Positions 26,933-37,393 of a DNA stretch of 64,000 nucleotides are shown piece by piece. The position numbers and the translations under genes are program-made. Origin of the DNA: Corynebacterium mastitidis DSM 44356 (GTDB taxonomy: Bacteria; Actinomycetota; Actinomycetes; Mycobacteriales; Mycobacteriaceae); assembly GCF_000375365.1 (NCBI RefSeq), contig NZ_AQXB01000004.1, forward strand, positions 62,001-126,000. The letters are read 5' to 3'. Under the pieces are notes generated by a model. It was not told the origin of the DNA and made no database searches. It saw only the letters and a program-made list of their open reading frames with translations. Position 1 is the first letter of the stretch; each line of letters opens with the position of its first letter.

Positions 26933-27784
26933 GTGAAGTTCCTCAGCCTCAACGCGCACAGTTGGTGCGAGGCGGATCAGCCCGCCAAGATCATGGACAC
27001 CGCCCGGCTCATCGTCTCCGAGGCGGTGGACGTGGTGGCGCTCCAGGAGGCCAACCAGCTCCAGGGCGGGGTGCCCTGGCGCTCCGAATACTTCTGCGGC
27101 CCCAGCGCGCTGGCGGTGGGGGCGGATAACTACGCCCAGGCGCTCGCGGCGGCCTGCGCCCACCTGGGCGAGCCGTACCACTGCTACTGGGCGGAGGCGC
27201 ACTGGGGCTTTGGCAAGTACGACGAGGGCGTGGGCGTGCTCGTGCGGCGCCGGGTGCAGCCCCGCCCCAGCGCTCGGGCCCGGGCCGTGGTGCTGGCGGA
27301 TTACGCCTACGAGGACGTGCGGCGCCGCGTGGCCCTGGCCGTGCCGGTGGAGGGGTGGGGGTGGGTGCTCTCCGGGCACTTCTCCTGGTGGTCCTTCGAG
27401 GGGCAGCGGCTTTTTGCCCGCGAGTGGCGGGCGGTGGAGGAGTTTGCCAAGGAACACGCGGGGGAGCGCATCTGCGTGCTGGGGGACTTCAACAACCCCA
27501 CCACGGTGGAGGGGGAGGGTTACTCCCTGGTGCGCGGCCTCGGCTGGCTCGACGCCCGCGATGGCGCTCGGGAGGTGGCCGGGCACGACACGATCCCGGG
27601 AAGGATCGTGGGCTGGGAGCAGGCCGAGGGGGGAGCGCGGATCGACTACGCGCTGGTGAACCACCCGGTGCCGGTGCGCTCGCACCGGGTGGTCTTGGAC
27701 GGGGTGGGATCGCCGGTGGTCTCGGACCACTACGGCGTGTTGGTGGAGATCGAGGCGCAGGAGAAAGGAACCGAAGAGCAGTGA
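26933..27784 (+). CDS. Endonuclease/exonuclease/phosphatase-family enzyme, MapP-like sugar-phosphate phosphatase
   Basis: 283 residues. EEP-superfamily catalytic residues are all present: LNAHSW, LQEANQ, VLGDFNN and SDHYGVL. The N-terminus (VKFLSLNAHSWCE) strongly recalls MapP, the maltose 6'-phosphate phosphatase of enterococcal maltose PTS operons (from memory). Here it lies opposite an alpha-glucoside PTS and overlaps a GH13 glucosidase by GTGA, so a role in dephosphorylating the imported disaccharide-phosphate is likely. AAGGAG at 26918-26923 sets GTG 26933; the longer frame from 26759 would run through the inverted repeat. A nuclease role is less likely. Confidence 0.8.
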   Translation: MKFLSLNAHSWCEADQPAKIMDTARLIVSEAVDVVALQEANQLQGGVPWRSEYFCGPSALAVGADNYAQALAAACAHLGEPYHCYWAEAHWGFGKYDEGVGVLVRRRVQPRPSARARAVVLADYAYEDVRRRVALAVPVEGWGWVLSGHFSWWSFEGQRLFAREWRAVEEFAKEHAGERICVLGDFNNPTTVEGEGYSLVRGLGWLDARDGAREVAGHDTIPGRIVGWEQAEGGARIDYALVNHPVPVRSHRVVLDGVGSPVVSDHYGVLVEIEAQEKGTEEQ

Positions 27785-29523
27785 CGCGCGACAAGAAGCA
27801 GCAGAATACCCAGGACCGGCAGTGGTGGCACGACGCCGTGGTGTACCAGGTGTACCCCCGGAGCTTCCGGGACTCCAACGGCGACGGCATCGGGGACATC
27901 CCGGGTATCACCCAGCAGCTTCCCTACCTCAAGGAGCTGGGGGCGGACGTGGTGTGGCTGTGCCCGGTGTATCGGTCGCCCAACGACGACAACGGGTATG
28001 ACATCTCGGACTACCGGGACATCATGGCGGACTTTGGCACCCTGGCGGACTTCGACGCCCTGCTGGCCGCCGCGCACGACCTGGGCCTGAAGATCATGAT
28101 GGACCTGGTGGTCAACCACACCTCCGACGAGCACGAGTGGTTCCTGCAGTCCCGCTCCTCGAGGACCAACCCCTACCGGGACTACTACCTGTGGCGCGAC
28201 CCCTCGGGCTACGCGGAGGACGGCTCCCCGCTGCCGCCGAACAACTGGGGCTCGGAGTTCGGCGGCTCGGCCTGGGAGTGGGACGAGCACACGGGGCAGT
28301 TTTACCTGCACATGTTCTCCCGCAAGCAGCCCGATCTCAACTGGGAGAACCCCGCCGTGCGGGAGGAGATCTTCGAGATGATCCGCTGGTGGCAGGACCG
28401 GGGCGTGGACGCCTGGCGGGTGGACGCCATCGGCACGGCGGACAAGCCGGAGGGCTTCCCGGACGATCCCTACCAGGAGCCGGGGCGGGTGACTACCTCC
28501 ATGCGCTTTGTGAACAACCGGCCCAAGGTGCACACCTGGCTGAACATGATGAACCGCCAGGCGTGGTCGCACGCGGGCGCGCTCACGGTGGGCGAGCTGG
28601 CGGGCCCCACGCCCGAGCAGGGGGTGCTCTACACCGCCCCGGAGCGCCAGGAGCTCAGCCAGATCATCCACTTCCAGCACGTGGAGCTGGGCGCCAGCGA
28701 GCGCTTTGGCAAGTGGAGCCTGGGCAGGCCCGCGCTGCGGGACCTCAAGGAGGTGCTGGACTCCTGGCAGCGCGGCCTCGCGGGGCGCGGCTGGAACGCC
28801 CTGTACTGGGACAACCACGATCAGCCGCGCGCGGTGTCGCGCTTTGGCGACGATAGCCCCCGGTTCCGGGAGGCCTCGGCCAAGGCCCTGGCCACGGCGC
28901 TGTACCTGCAGCAGGGCACCCCCTACATCTATCAGGGGCAGGAGCTGGGCATGACCAACGTGGCCTTCGAGGACATCGAGGACTACCGGGACCTGGACAC
29001 CCTGAACTGGTATCGCACCACGGTGGAGGAGCGCGGGGAGCTGACCGCCCGGGAGGCGCTGGCGCGCGTCCACGCCCGCAGCCGCGATAACGCGCGCACC
29101 CCCATGCAGTGGAGCGCGCGCCCCCAGGCCGGGTTCAGCGGGGAGGCCCCGCAGGCGGAGCCGTGGATCGCCGTCAACCCCGCCTACCCCGAGATCAACG
29201 TGGAGGATCAGCGATCGGACCCCCGCTCGGTGCTGAACTACTATCGACGCCTCCTGCGCCTGCGCAAGGGCGAGCTGCGGGACGTGGTGCGCGAGGGCTC
29301 CTACGAGCCGCTGTTCCCGGAGGACGAGGCGGTGTACGCCTACCGGCGGATCTGGGCGGGGACGCGGCTGACGGTGGTGGCGAACTTCACCTCCGCCGAG
29401 GCGGCGCTGCCGGGCATCGCCTGGGGTAAGCGGGAACGGCTGGTGCTGAGCAACTACGAGGACGCCGCCAGCACCTCGTCCCTGCGGCCCTGGGAGGCCC
29501 GGGTGGTGCTGGGCGAGGAGTAG
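27781..29523 (+). CDS. GH13 alpha-glucosidase (oligo-1,6-glucosidase/maltase type)
   Basis: 580 residues, cytoplasmic (no signal). GH13 regions in order: DLVVNHTSDEH, the nucleophile Asp in WRVDAIG, acid/base Glu in TVGELAG and NHDQPRAVSRF with the transition-state Asp. WWHDAVVYQVYPRSF is the typical start. It would cleave maltose or related alpha-glucosides delivered and dephosphorylated by the neighbouring PTS and MapP-like proteins. GTG 27781 overlaps the previous stop. The last 70 bp overlap the convergent whiB3. Confidence 0.9.
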   Translation: MTRDKKQQNTQDRQWWHDAVVYQVYPRSFRDSNGDGIGDIPGITQQLPYLKELGADVVWLCPVYRSPNDDNGYDISDYRDIMADFGTLADFDALLAAAHDLGLKIMMDLVVNHTSDEHEWFLQSRSSRTNPYRDYYLWRDPSGYAEDGSPLPPNNWGSEFGGSAWEWDEHTGQFYLHMFSRKQPDLNWENPAVREEIFEMIRWWQDRGVDAWRVDAIGTADKPEGFPDDPYQEPGRVTTSMRFVNNRPKVHTWLNMMNRQAWSHAGALTVGELAGPTPEQGVLYTAPERQELSQIIHFQHVELGASERFGKWSLGRPALRDLKEVLDSWQRGLAGRGWNALYWDNHDQPRAVSRFGDDSPRFREASAKALATALYLQQGTPYIYQGQELGMTNVAFEDIEDYRDLDTLNWYRTTVEERGELTAREALARVHARSRDNARTPMQWSARPQAGFSGEAPQAEPWIAVNPAYPEINVEDQRSDPRSVLNYYRRLLRLRKGELRDVVREGSYEPLFPEDEAVYAYRRIWAGTRLTVVANFTSAEAALPGIAWGKRERLVLSNYEDAASTSSLRPWEARVVLGEE

Positions 29524-29804
29524 GCCCGCCTGCGCGTGCGCAGGTGCGCCATGCGCTCGGACTCGCTCATGCCGCCCCAGATGCCGTAGGGCTCCGCGGC
29601 GCGCAGGGCGTGCTCGCGGCACAGCTCGATCACGGGGCAGGTGTGGCAGATGGCCTTGGCCTTGTTCTCCCGACGGGTGCGGGCGTGCCCGCGCTCGCCG
29701 TCGGGGTGGTAAAACATCTCCGAGTTCTCGCCGCGACAGGCTCCGTGGAGCTGCCAGTCCCACAGGTCGGCGTTGGGGCCGGGGAGCAGGCGGGGCTGAG
29801 CCAT
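29454..29804 (-). CDS. whiB3: WhiB-family iron-sulfur regulator, WhiB3/WhcB type
   Basis: 116 residues. Four cluster-ligand cysteines: GACRG, then ICHTCPVIELC. The GIWGG turn is followed by a basic tail. QPRLLPGPNADLWDWQLHGACRG matches M. tuberculosis WhiB3 closely (from memory); the C. glutamicum counterpart beside sigD is called whcB. Redox- or NO-responsive regulator acting with the primary sigma factor. ATG 29804 follows AAGGAGG. The C-terminus is about 14 residues longer than WhiB3 and is encoded opposite the end of the GH13 gene. Confidence 0.92.
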   Translation of the reverse strand: MAQPRLLPGPNADLWDWQLHGACRGENSEMFYHPDGERGHARTRRENKAKAICHTCPVIELCREHALRAAEPYGIWGGMSESERMAHLRTRRRAYSSPSTTRASQGRRDEVLAASS

Positions 29805-30024
29805 GGGTGGGGCCTCCTTAGCTGCTGAGGAAACAAACAGGAGCAAGTGTGTACCTTCTGGGTGAACGGGAGGTAGACGGGCGGTTACCGCCGCGTGGCC
29901 AAGCCCCCGCCCTGCCTCGCACGGTGCCTGTGAACTGCCCCTTTCCCCGCCGTTAACCTGGGTGAATTTTTCCCGCTCCGGCCCATGAGACCATTATGTT
30001 CGCCGTCGGCGGCATGGCCCATAG

Positions 30025-30030
30025 TATGCT
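30025..30030 (+). promoter_or_regulatory. -10 box upstream of sigD
   Basis: TATGCT (overlapping TAGTAT at 30022-30027) lies 38 nt before the sigD GTG, leaving a short leader. I could not identify a convincing -35 or a SigD-autoregulated element. Confidence 0.35.
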
Positions 30031-30068
30031 GAATCGGTGACCTATCACCGTTAGGAAAAGAGCAGGAT

Positions 30069-30641
30069 GTGAGCGAAGCCGAGCAAGAGTTACAGGCGCT
30101 CGTCCCCGCCGCGGTGAAGGGGGATCGGGGCGCTCTGCAACGCATTCTGGAGATCATCCATCCGCTCGTGCTGCGCTACGTGCGCGCCCGCATCAGCAAC
30201 GGCCGGATCCCGGGCGCCGAGGACATCGCCCAGGACGCCTGCCTGGCGGTGGTCAGCTCCATCGGGCGCTACACCGACCGTGGGCGGCCGTTCATGGCCT
30301 ACGTGTACGGGGTGGTGAGCAACAAGGTGGCGGACGCCCGCAGAACCTACGTGCGCGATCACTCCCACCCCACGGACGAGGTGCCGGATTCCGCCTCCCG
30401 GGAGGCCAACCCGGAGGAGGAGGCCCTGCTCACGGACGGTAGTAACAGAGTGCGCCTCCTTCTCGATTCACTTAACGAAAGGGCGCGCGAGATCATCACG
30501 CTCAGGGTGCTGGTGGGACTGTCCGCGGAGGAGACCGCGGACATCGTGGGAACCACGCCCGGGGCGGTGCGCGTGGCGCAGCACCGGGCGCTGGCGAACC
30601 TGCGCAAGGCAATGGACACGAGGGAAGAGGCAGAGCGATGA
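30069..30641 (+). CDS. sigD: RNA polymerase ECF sigma factor SigD
   Basis: 190 residues. Region 2 (LRYVRARISNGRIPGAEDIAQDACLAVVSSIGRY) and region 4 (LNERAREIITLRVLVGLSAEETADIVGTTPGAVRVAQHRALANLRK) are complete. Position beside whiB3 and rsdA, and before guaB, identifies SigD, which in corynebacteria controls mycomembrane-related genes. GTG 30069. Its stop overlaps the rsdA ATG. Confidence 0.95.
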   Translation: MSEAEQELQALVPAAVKGDRGALQRILEIIHPLVLRYVRARISNGRIPGAEDIAQDACLAVVSSIGRYTDRGRPFMAYVYGVVSNKVADARRTYVRDHSHPTDEVPDSASREANPEEEALLTDGSNRVRLLLDSLNERAREIITLRVLVGLSAEETADIVGTTPGAVRVAQHRALANLRKAMDTREEAER

Positions 30642-31495
30642 CGAACGATCCTCGCGAACAGCGCGAGTTGCAGTTCAGCGACGCCCTCCTCACGGAGCTG
30701 TCCCACGGGATAGACCGCAGCGGGGGCGCGGACCCGCTCGCCGCCATGCTGCTGGAGCTGCGGGCGGACGTGGAGCGACCCATGCCCCCGGCCCCGCAGG
30801 CGCAGGCCCCGGTGATCGATCTCGGCGCGCGGCGTGGCGTCCGCCCGCTGCTCGCCGGCCTGCTGGGGGCCGCGGCGGCCACCCTCGTGATCGCGGGCAG
30901 CGGGGCGGTGCTGCTCAACGCGGGGCCGGGTTCCCCGCTCTACGGGCTTTCCACCGCGCTGTTCCCGCGCCAGGACTCCGCGCCGGACGTGGTGGAGCTG
31001 GCCAGCACCCTGGAGGAGATGAACAACCTCGCGCAGCGCGGGGACATGGACGGCGTGCGCCTGCTCATGGAGCAGGCCCGCCTCATGGTCCGGGACATGG
31101 AGGAGACCTCGCGCCTGGCCGCCGAGCGCGAGACGGGCGGCGAGGCGCCCGCGCCGAGGAACGGCGGCGCACCGCGCGGGGCGGCGGAGGCCACGGTGAC
31201 GGTGACCACCACCGTGTCGGGGGCGGCCCCGGCGCAACAGCCGCAGGGCGAGGAGCCCCGGGCCCAGGCGAGCCAGGAGGCACCCGCCGAGCCCAGGCCC
31301 ACGGTGACCGAGACGCAGACCGTCACCGTCACGGCCACCGTGACCGTCCTCGAGCCCGGCGGGGTGGCCGGGGAGCCCGCCGTGGCCGAGCGGGCCGCCG
31401 AGCCCAGCCCGGGGATCGCCCAGCCCGCACAGGAGGCGAGCGCGGGGGCGGAGGGGCAGGCCGAGCCCGCGCCGGGCGAGGCCGCAGAGCAATAG
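30638..31495 (+). CDS. rsdA: Anti-sigma-D factor RsdA
   Basis: 285 residues. A short cytoplasmic sigma-binding segment (RELQFSDALLTELSHGID), a single membrane helix at about 68-90 (LLAGLLGAAAATLVIAGSG) and an extracytoplasmic domain with a long Ala/Glu/Pro tail containing threonine-valine runs (TVTVTTTVSG, TVTETQTVTVTATVTV). Holds SigD at the membrane until the anchor is destroyed. Coupled to sigD by ATGA. Confidence 0.9.
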   Translation: MTNDPREQRELQFSDALLTELSHGIDRSGGADPLAAMLLELRADVERPMPPAPQAQAPVIDLGARRGVRPLLAGLLGAAAATLVIAGSGAVLLNAGPGSPLYGLSTALFPRQDSAPDVVELASTLEEMNNLAQRGDMDGVRLLMEQARLMVRDMEETSRLAAERETGGEAPAPRNGGAPRGAAEATVTVTTTVSGAAPAQQPQGEEPRAQASQEAPAEPRPTVTETQTVTVTATVTVLEPGGVAGEPAVAERAAEPSPGIAQPAQEASAGAEGQAEPAPGEAAEQ

Positions 31496-31510
31496 GAAGG
31501 GGCGCGGCGG

Positions 31511-31882
31511 TCAGCGCCCCCGCAGCCCGTCGAGGTAGCCCAGGGCGTAGTCCCAGGGCACGTAGGCGTCCACGTTGGGGGCCGCGCCCGGCTCGTGCAC
31601 CGGGCTCAGCGTGTTCTCCAGCGTGGCCTTCATGTTGGCGGCCAGGATGTCCCAGCTAAAGTAGTGGTTCTCCTCGCAATCCTCGCAGAAGAAGAAAATC
31701 CCCAGGATGCCCCTGGGCCCCAGGGCCGCCTTGAACTCTCGAACGAGGTCGAGGTCGCGCTCGATTCCCCGGCGCTCTTCCTCGGACAGCGGCTCCACGG
31801 GTTCCTCCGCGTCCAGGAACGAGGCGGGGTCGTTCGGGTCGTCGGCAAAGGGGTCGAGCGGCATCTGAGAGTCGAAATTCAC
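31511..31882 (-). CDS. DUF5319 family protein
   Basis: 123 residues, acidic, without signal. Conserved features: MPLDPFADDPNDPASFL at the start and a CEDCEENHYFSWDILAANM block with a CxxC that may bind metal. It has the position of Rv3412 between rsdA and guaB (from memory). GTG 31882 is chosen: TAGGAT lies 7 nt upstream; the frame extending to 32017 overlaps the guaB leader and is not family sequence. Function unknown. Confidence 0.85.
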   Translation of the reverse strand: MNFDSQMPLDPFADDPNDPASFLDAEEPVEPLSEEERRGIERDLDLVREFKAALGPRGILGIFFFCEDCEENHYFSWDILAANMKATLENTLSPVHEPGAAPNVDAYVPWDYALGYLDGLRGR

Positions 31883-31889
31883 AACGCCG

Positions 31890-31895
31890 ATCCTA
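31890..31895 (-). promoter_or_regulatory. -10 box of the DUF5319 gene (leaderless)
   Basis: TAGGAT on the minus strand, 7 nt before GTG 31882, with no Shine-Dalgarno. Confidence 0.6.
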
Positions 31896-32026
31896 TGATT
31901 AGCCCCTCCATACTGGCAATTCCCTCGCGCTACCCCGGCGTGGAAGATCCGGTTAGAGTAGGTGGTTAAATGAAGGGAAAGGCACACGACCCTGCGGGGC
32001 AGGCGCATCGACAGCATTGACAGTGA

Positions 32027-33556
<1,530 letters not shown>

Positions 33557-33579
33557 CCCCAAGGAGATGTGAGCATCCC

Positions 33580-34722
33580 ATGCGCGATTACGTAGAAATC
33601 GGGATCGGACGCGAGGCGCGCCGCACCTACCGCCTCGACGACGTCTCCCTCGTCCCCTCGCGGCGCACCCGCTCCTCCAAGGACGTGGACACCACCTGGA
33701 ACATCGACGCCTACAGCTTCGACATCCCCGTGATGTCCCACCCCACCGACGCCCTGGCCACCCCGGACTTTGTGCTGGAGATGAGCCGACAGGGCGGCAT
33801 GGGCGTGATCAACGCCGAGGGCCTGTGGGGGCGCCACGCGGACCTCGAGGCCGCCGTGCAGCGCGTGATCGACGCCGCCGATAACGACGCCGGGCTGGTC
33901 TCCGCCGAGGCCACCCGCGTGCTCCAGGAGCTCCACGCCGCCCCCGTGGACCACGACCTGCTGGCCGAGCGCATCCGCGCCGTGCGCGCCGAGGGGGCCA
34001 CCGTGGCGGTGCGGGTATCCCCGCAGCACGCCCGCGAGTTCGCCCCCAAGGTCATCGCCGCCGGGGCCGAGCTGCTCATCATCCAGGGCACCATGATCTC
34101 CGCCGAACACGTGGCCGAGGGGGGCGAGCCGCTCAATCTCAAGGACTTCATCGGCTCCCTCGACGTCCCCGTGATCGCCGGGGGCGTGACGGATTACACC
34201 ACCGCCATGCACCTCATGCGCACCGGCGCCGCCGGGATCATCGTCGGTGGCGGCGTGAACACCAACGGCATGGCCCTGGGGATCGAGACCGCCATGGCCA
34301 CCGCGATCGCGGATGTGGCCGCCGCGCGCCGGGACTACCTGGACGAGACGGGCGGGCGCTACGTGCACATCCTGGCCGACGGGGAGATCGAGACCTCGGG
34401 CGACGTGGTCAAGGCGATCGCCTGCGGCGCCGACGCCGTGGTGCTCGGCACCCTTCTGGCCCCCGCCGCCGAGGCCGCGGGCAAGGGTTACTTCTGGCCC
34501 TCCGTGGCGGCGCACCCCCGCTTCCCGCGCGGGTTTATCACCGAGGCATACGAGTTCGCCTCCAGCGAGGAGCGCCCCAGCCTGGGCGAGATCCTGCACG
34601 GGCCCTCCCGCGACGCGCTGGGCCTGCACAACATCGTGGGCGGGCTGCGCCGCGCGATGGCCAAGTGCGGGTACACGGACCTGAAGTCCTTCCAGAAGGT
34701 GCGGTTGTCCGTCGCGGGGTAG
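33580..34722 (+). CDS. guaB3: GuaB3 family IMP dehydrogenase-related protein
   Basis: 380 residues, IMPDH-like barrel without CBS domains. At the place where guaB has its catalytic SICTTR loop this protein reads GGGVNTNGMALGIETAM with no cysteine. Either it uses another residue or it does not carry out IMP oxidation by the usual mechanism. The AAGGAG at 33561 is 13 nt from ATG 33580, a long spacing, but no other in-frame start fits. Conserved partner of guaB in actinobacteria; the true reaction is unsettled. Confidence 0.9.
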   Translation: MRDYVEIGIGREARRTYRLDDVSLVPSRRTRSSKDVDTTWNIDAYSFDIPVMSHPTDALATPDFVLEMSRQGGMGVINAEGLWGRHADLEAAVQRVIDAADNDAGLVSAEATRVLQELHAAPVDHDLLAERIRAVRAEGATVAVRVSPQHAREFAPKVIAAGAELLIIQGTMISAEHVAEGGEPLNLKDFIGSLDVPVIAGGVTDYTTAMHLMRTGAAGIIVGGGVNTNGMALGIETAMATAIADVAAARRDYLDETGGRYVHILADGEIETSGDVVKAIACGADAVVLGTLLAPAAEAAGKGYFWPSVAAHPRFPRGFITEAYEFASSEERPSLGEILHGPSRDALGLHNIVGGLRRAMAKCGYTDLKSFQKVRLSVAG

Positions 34723-34744
34723 GGCGAGCGAAGCGGGGGGAATC

Positions 34745-35608
34745 ATGGGGGACGATCGGGGAAGGGCGGCTCTTTCCGAGCCGCTCCTGCTGCGGGTGAT
34801 CGTGGGCATTAGGGCCGCGTGGCTCGAGCTAGGGGGCGTGGCGGGCACCCTGCTGGTGGCCGCCGCCTCCTTTGCGCAGGGGGCCTGGCGGGTGGGGTGC
34901 TTCGCGCTGGGAGCCGTGCTGACCGCCGTGGCGGTGGCGGTGCGGGCCTACCAGGACGCCCAGGGGAGGCGGGAGCGGGAGCTGTGGGAGGAAGCGCAGG
35001 GGGATCGAACAAAGAATCTCGTGAGCAACCTCAACATGGCGGCGTTTCGGGTGCGCGCGGCGATGAGCCGTGGGGAGAAGCGAAAGCGCGAGGCCCAACT
35101 ACAGGGAGCGCGGATGTTGATCCTTGAGCTGGCGAGGAACCTCATGGGTGCACACGATGGGACGCGTGCTCATTATTTTCAGGTGGAGAGCGTCGAGAGG
35201 CTTTGCTTGGTTGCCCCGGAGTGGGGAGTAGCGGGGAGCGCGGTGGGAAGCTCGAAGCGAGTCATCACCGCTGAGGACGAGAGCCTGAAGAAGGCTCTGA
35301 GAGGCGAGGGGCGCTTGATCGGCGATACTCGGGAGTTGCCGGACGGAGAGGGATGCCTTTTGCCGTATGGCTCGTTCGCCGTAGCGCCGGTTTTTGCGGG
35401 ACACCGCCTGTACGGAATCCTCACCGTGGATTCGCCGGGGCCGGGTGACCTCGGTGAACTGGATAAGGAGGCGCTAGTGAACTTGGCCTCTACCCTGGCC
35501 ATGACCTTCCTAGACCAGCGCGACATTCCCTATATAGACATGACATCGTTGGAAGCGCTCACTAGAATCGAACCCAATGGAGGAGCACTCGGAGGTGATC
35601 CGCAATGA
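34745..35608 (+). CDS. Two-helix membrane protein with C-terminal GAF-like domain
   Basis: 287 residues. Two membrane segments (about 36-55, GVAGTLLVAAASFAQG, and 58-77, GCFALGAVLTAVAVAV) form a hairpin with the bulk in the cytoplasm. A basic helical linker (residues 80-125) follows, then a region of about 130 residues whose pattern (GSFAVAPVFAGHRLYGILTVDSPGPGDLGELDKEALVNLASTLAMTFL) is that of a GAF sensor domain. GGGGGGA precedes the ATG. The stop overlaps the next ATG. It is not part of the conserved guaB3-guaA neighbourhood I know. A membrane sensor of a small ligand is inferred; no output domain is seen. Confidence 0.72.
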   Translation: MGDDRGRAALSEPLLLRVIVGIRAAWLELGGVAGTLLVAAASFAQGAWRVGCFALGAVLTAVAVAVRAYQDAQGRRERELWEEAQGDRTKNLVSNLNMAAFRVRAAMSRGEKRKREAQLQGARMLILELARNLMGAHDGTRAHYFQVESVERLCLVAPEWGVAGSAVGSSKRVITAEDESLKKALRGEGRLIGDTRELPDGEGCLLPYGSFAVAPVFAGHRLYGILTVDSPGPGDLGELDKEALVNLASTLAMTFLDQRDIPYIDMTSLEALTRIEPNGGALGGDPQ

Positions 35609-35766
35609 TCCGTGAAGCCGCCATCAATAGGACCTTTGACGCTACGTATTCGGAGCGCCTGCGTTTGTTTGAGTCGGACCCGGAGCAGTATTTTCGTAAG
35701 TATCCCGTGAAGCCTCAGTGTGGCTTTCAGAAGCATGGTGGGCAGCGCAGAAGGCCGAAGGCGTAG
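35605..35766 (+). CDS. 53-residue basic protein coupled to the membrane-GAF gene
   Basis: ATG 35605 overlaps the preceding stop (ATGA), so the two are translated together. The product begins [20 protein letters not shown], is helical in the first half ([17 protein letters not shown]) and ends in a basic GGQRRRPKA tail. No family recognised. The codon choice is natural and the overlap is tight, but at this size it could also be a decayed gene end. It stops 53 bp before guaA. Confidence 0.55.
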   Translation: MIREAAINRTFDATYSERLRLFESDPEQYFRKYPVKPQCGFQKHGGQRRRPKA

Positions 35767-35805
35767 GACGCGGGCGGAGACTGGGCCAACGCCACACCCC
35801 TCGGG

Positions 35806-35811
35806 TAGGCT
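35806..35811 (+). promoter_or_regulatory. -10 box of guaA (leaderless)
   Basis: TAGGCT ends 8 nt before GTG 35820; no Shine-Dalgarno is present. Confidence 0.55.
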
Positions 35812-35819
35812 TGTGGGTT

Positions 35820-37388
35820 GTGACTGAAGCGCAGCAGACCCATCTTCCCAGCCCCGTCCTCGTCGTCGATTTTGGTGCCCAGTACGCGCAGCTCATCGCC
35901 CGCCGCGTGCGCGAGGCCCGCATGTACTCCGAGGTCGTGCCGCACACCATCACCGCGCAGGAGGTGCGGGAGAAGAACCCCGCCGCCCTGGTGCTCTCCG
36001 GGGGGCCGTCGTCCGTGTACGCGGAGGGGGCGCCCTCGTTCGATCCCGAGATTTTTGACCTGGGTCTGCCGGTGTTCGGCATCTGCTACGGCTTCCAGTT
36101 GATGACGAACGCCCTGGGCGGCGAGGTCGCCGCCACGGGGCAGCGCGAGTACGGCCGCACGGATATGGAGGTCTCCGGCGGCAGCCTGCACCGGGGCTTT
36201 GAGGACACGCACAAGGTGTGGATGAGCCACGGGGATTCGGTCTCCCGCGCGCCCGAGGGATTCACGGTGACAGCCACCACGGCGGGCGCCCCGGTGGCGG
36301 CCTTCGAGTGCGCGGAGAAGCACATGGCGGGCGTGCAGTACCACCCGGAGGTGCTGCATTCCCCGCACGGGCAGGAGGTGCTCACGCGCTTTCTCACGGA
36401 GATCGCGGGCCTGCCGCAGAACTGGACCCCGGAGAACATCGCGGAGCAGCTGATCGCGGGCGTGCGCGAGCAGGTGGGTGCCGAGGGGCGGGCTATCTGT
36501 GGCCTGTCCGGCGGCGTGGACTCCGCCGTGGCGGCAGCCCTCGTGCAGCGCGCCATCGGGGACCGCCTTACCTGCATCTTCGTGGACCACGGGCTGCTGC
36601 GCCAGGGCGAGCGGGAGCAGGTGGAGAAGGACTTTGTGGCCTCCACCGGGGCGCGCCTGGTCACGGTGGACGAGCGCGCCGCCTTCCTGGACAAGCTGGC
36701 CGGGGTGAGCGAGCCGGAGGCCAAGCGCAAGGCCATCGGCGCGGAGTTCATCCGTTCCTTCGAGCGCGCCGTGGCCGGGGTGCTGGAGGGCCAGCAGGTG
36801 GACTTCCTGGTGCAGGGCACCCTGTACCCGGACGTGGTGGAGTCCGGCGGCGGCGCAGGCACCGCGAACATCAAGAGCCACCACAACGTGGGCGGCCTCC
36901 CGGACGATGTGGAGTTCACCCTGGTGGAGCCCCTGCGCCTGCTGTTCAAGGACGAGGTGCGCGCGGTGGGCCGCGAGCTGGGCCTGCCGGAGGAGATCGT
37001 CAGCCGCCAGCCCTTCCCCGGCCCGGGCCTGGGCATTCGCATCATCGGTGAGGTGACGCAGGAGCGCCTGGACATCCTGCGCGCCGCGGACGCCATCGCG
37101 CGCGAGGAGCTGACCGCCGCGGGCCTGGACGAGCAGATCTGGCAGTGCCCGGTGGTGCTGCTTGCCGACGTCCGCTCGGTGGGCGTGCAGGGCGACGGCC
37201 GCACCTACGGACACCCCATCGTGCTGCGCCCGGTGTCCTCGGAGGACGCCATGACCGCCGACTGGGTGCGCATCCCCTACGAGGTGCTGGAGAAGATCTC
37301 CACGCGCATTACCAACGAGGTGGCGGAGATCAACCGCGTGGTGCTGGACGTGACCTCCAAGCCCCCGGCAACGATCGAGTGGGAGTAG
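35820..37388 (+). CDS. guaA: GMP synthase (glutamine-hydrolysing)
   Basis: 522 residues. Converts XMP to GMP. Glutaminase domain with Cys nucleophile in [10 protein letters not shown] and PEVLHSPHG His region; ATP-pyrophosphatase P-loop [15 protein letters not shown]-terminal dimerisation domain ending [12 protein letters not shown] 35820 is chosen because of the -10 box 8 nt upstream; an in-frame start at 35718 would lie in the preceding small gene. It completes the guaB-guaB3-guaA guanine branch. Confidence 0.97.
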   Translation: MTEAQQTHLPSPVLVVDFGAQYAQLIARRVREARMYSEVVPHTITAQEVREKNPAALVLSGGPSSVYAEGAPSFDPEIFDLGLPVFGICYGFQLMTNALGGEVAATGQREYGRTDMEVSGGSLHRGFEDTHKVWMSHGDSVSRAPEGFTVTATTAGAPVAAFECAEKHMAGVQYHPEVLHSPHGQEVLTRFLTEIAGLPQNWTPENIAEQLIAGVREQVGAEGRAICGLSGGVDSAVAAALVQRAIGDRLTCIFVDHGLLRQGEREQVEKDFVASTGARLVTVDERAAFLDKLAGVSEPEAKRKAIGAEFIRSFERAVAGVLEGQQVDFLVQGTLYPDVVESGGGAGTANIKSHHNVGGLPDDVEFTLVEPLRLLFKDEVRAVGRELGLPEEIVSRQPFPGPGLGIRIIGEVTQERLDILRAADAIAREELTAAGLDEQIWQCPVVLLADVRSVGVQGDGRTYGHPIVLRPVSSEDAMTADWVRIPYEVLEKISTRITNEVAEINRVVLDVTSKPPATIEWE

Positions 37389-37393
37389 GAACG

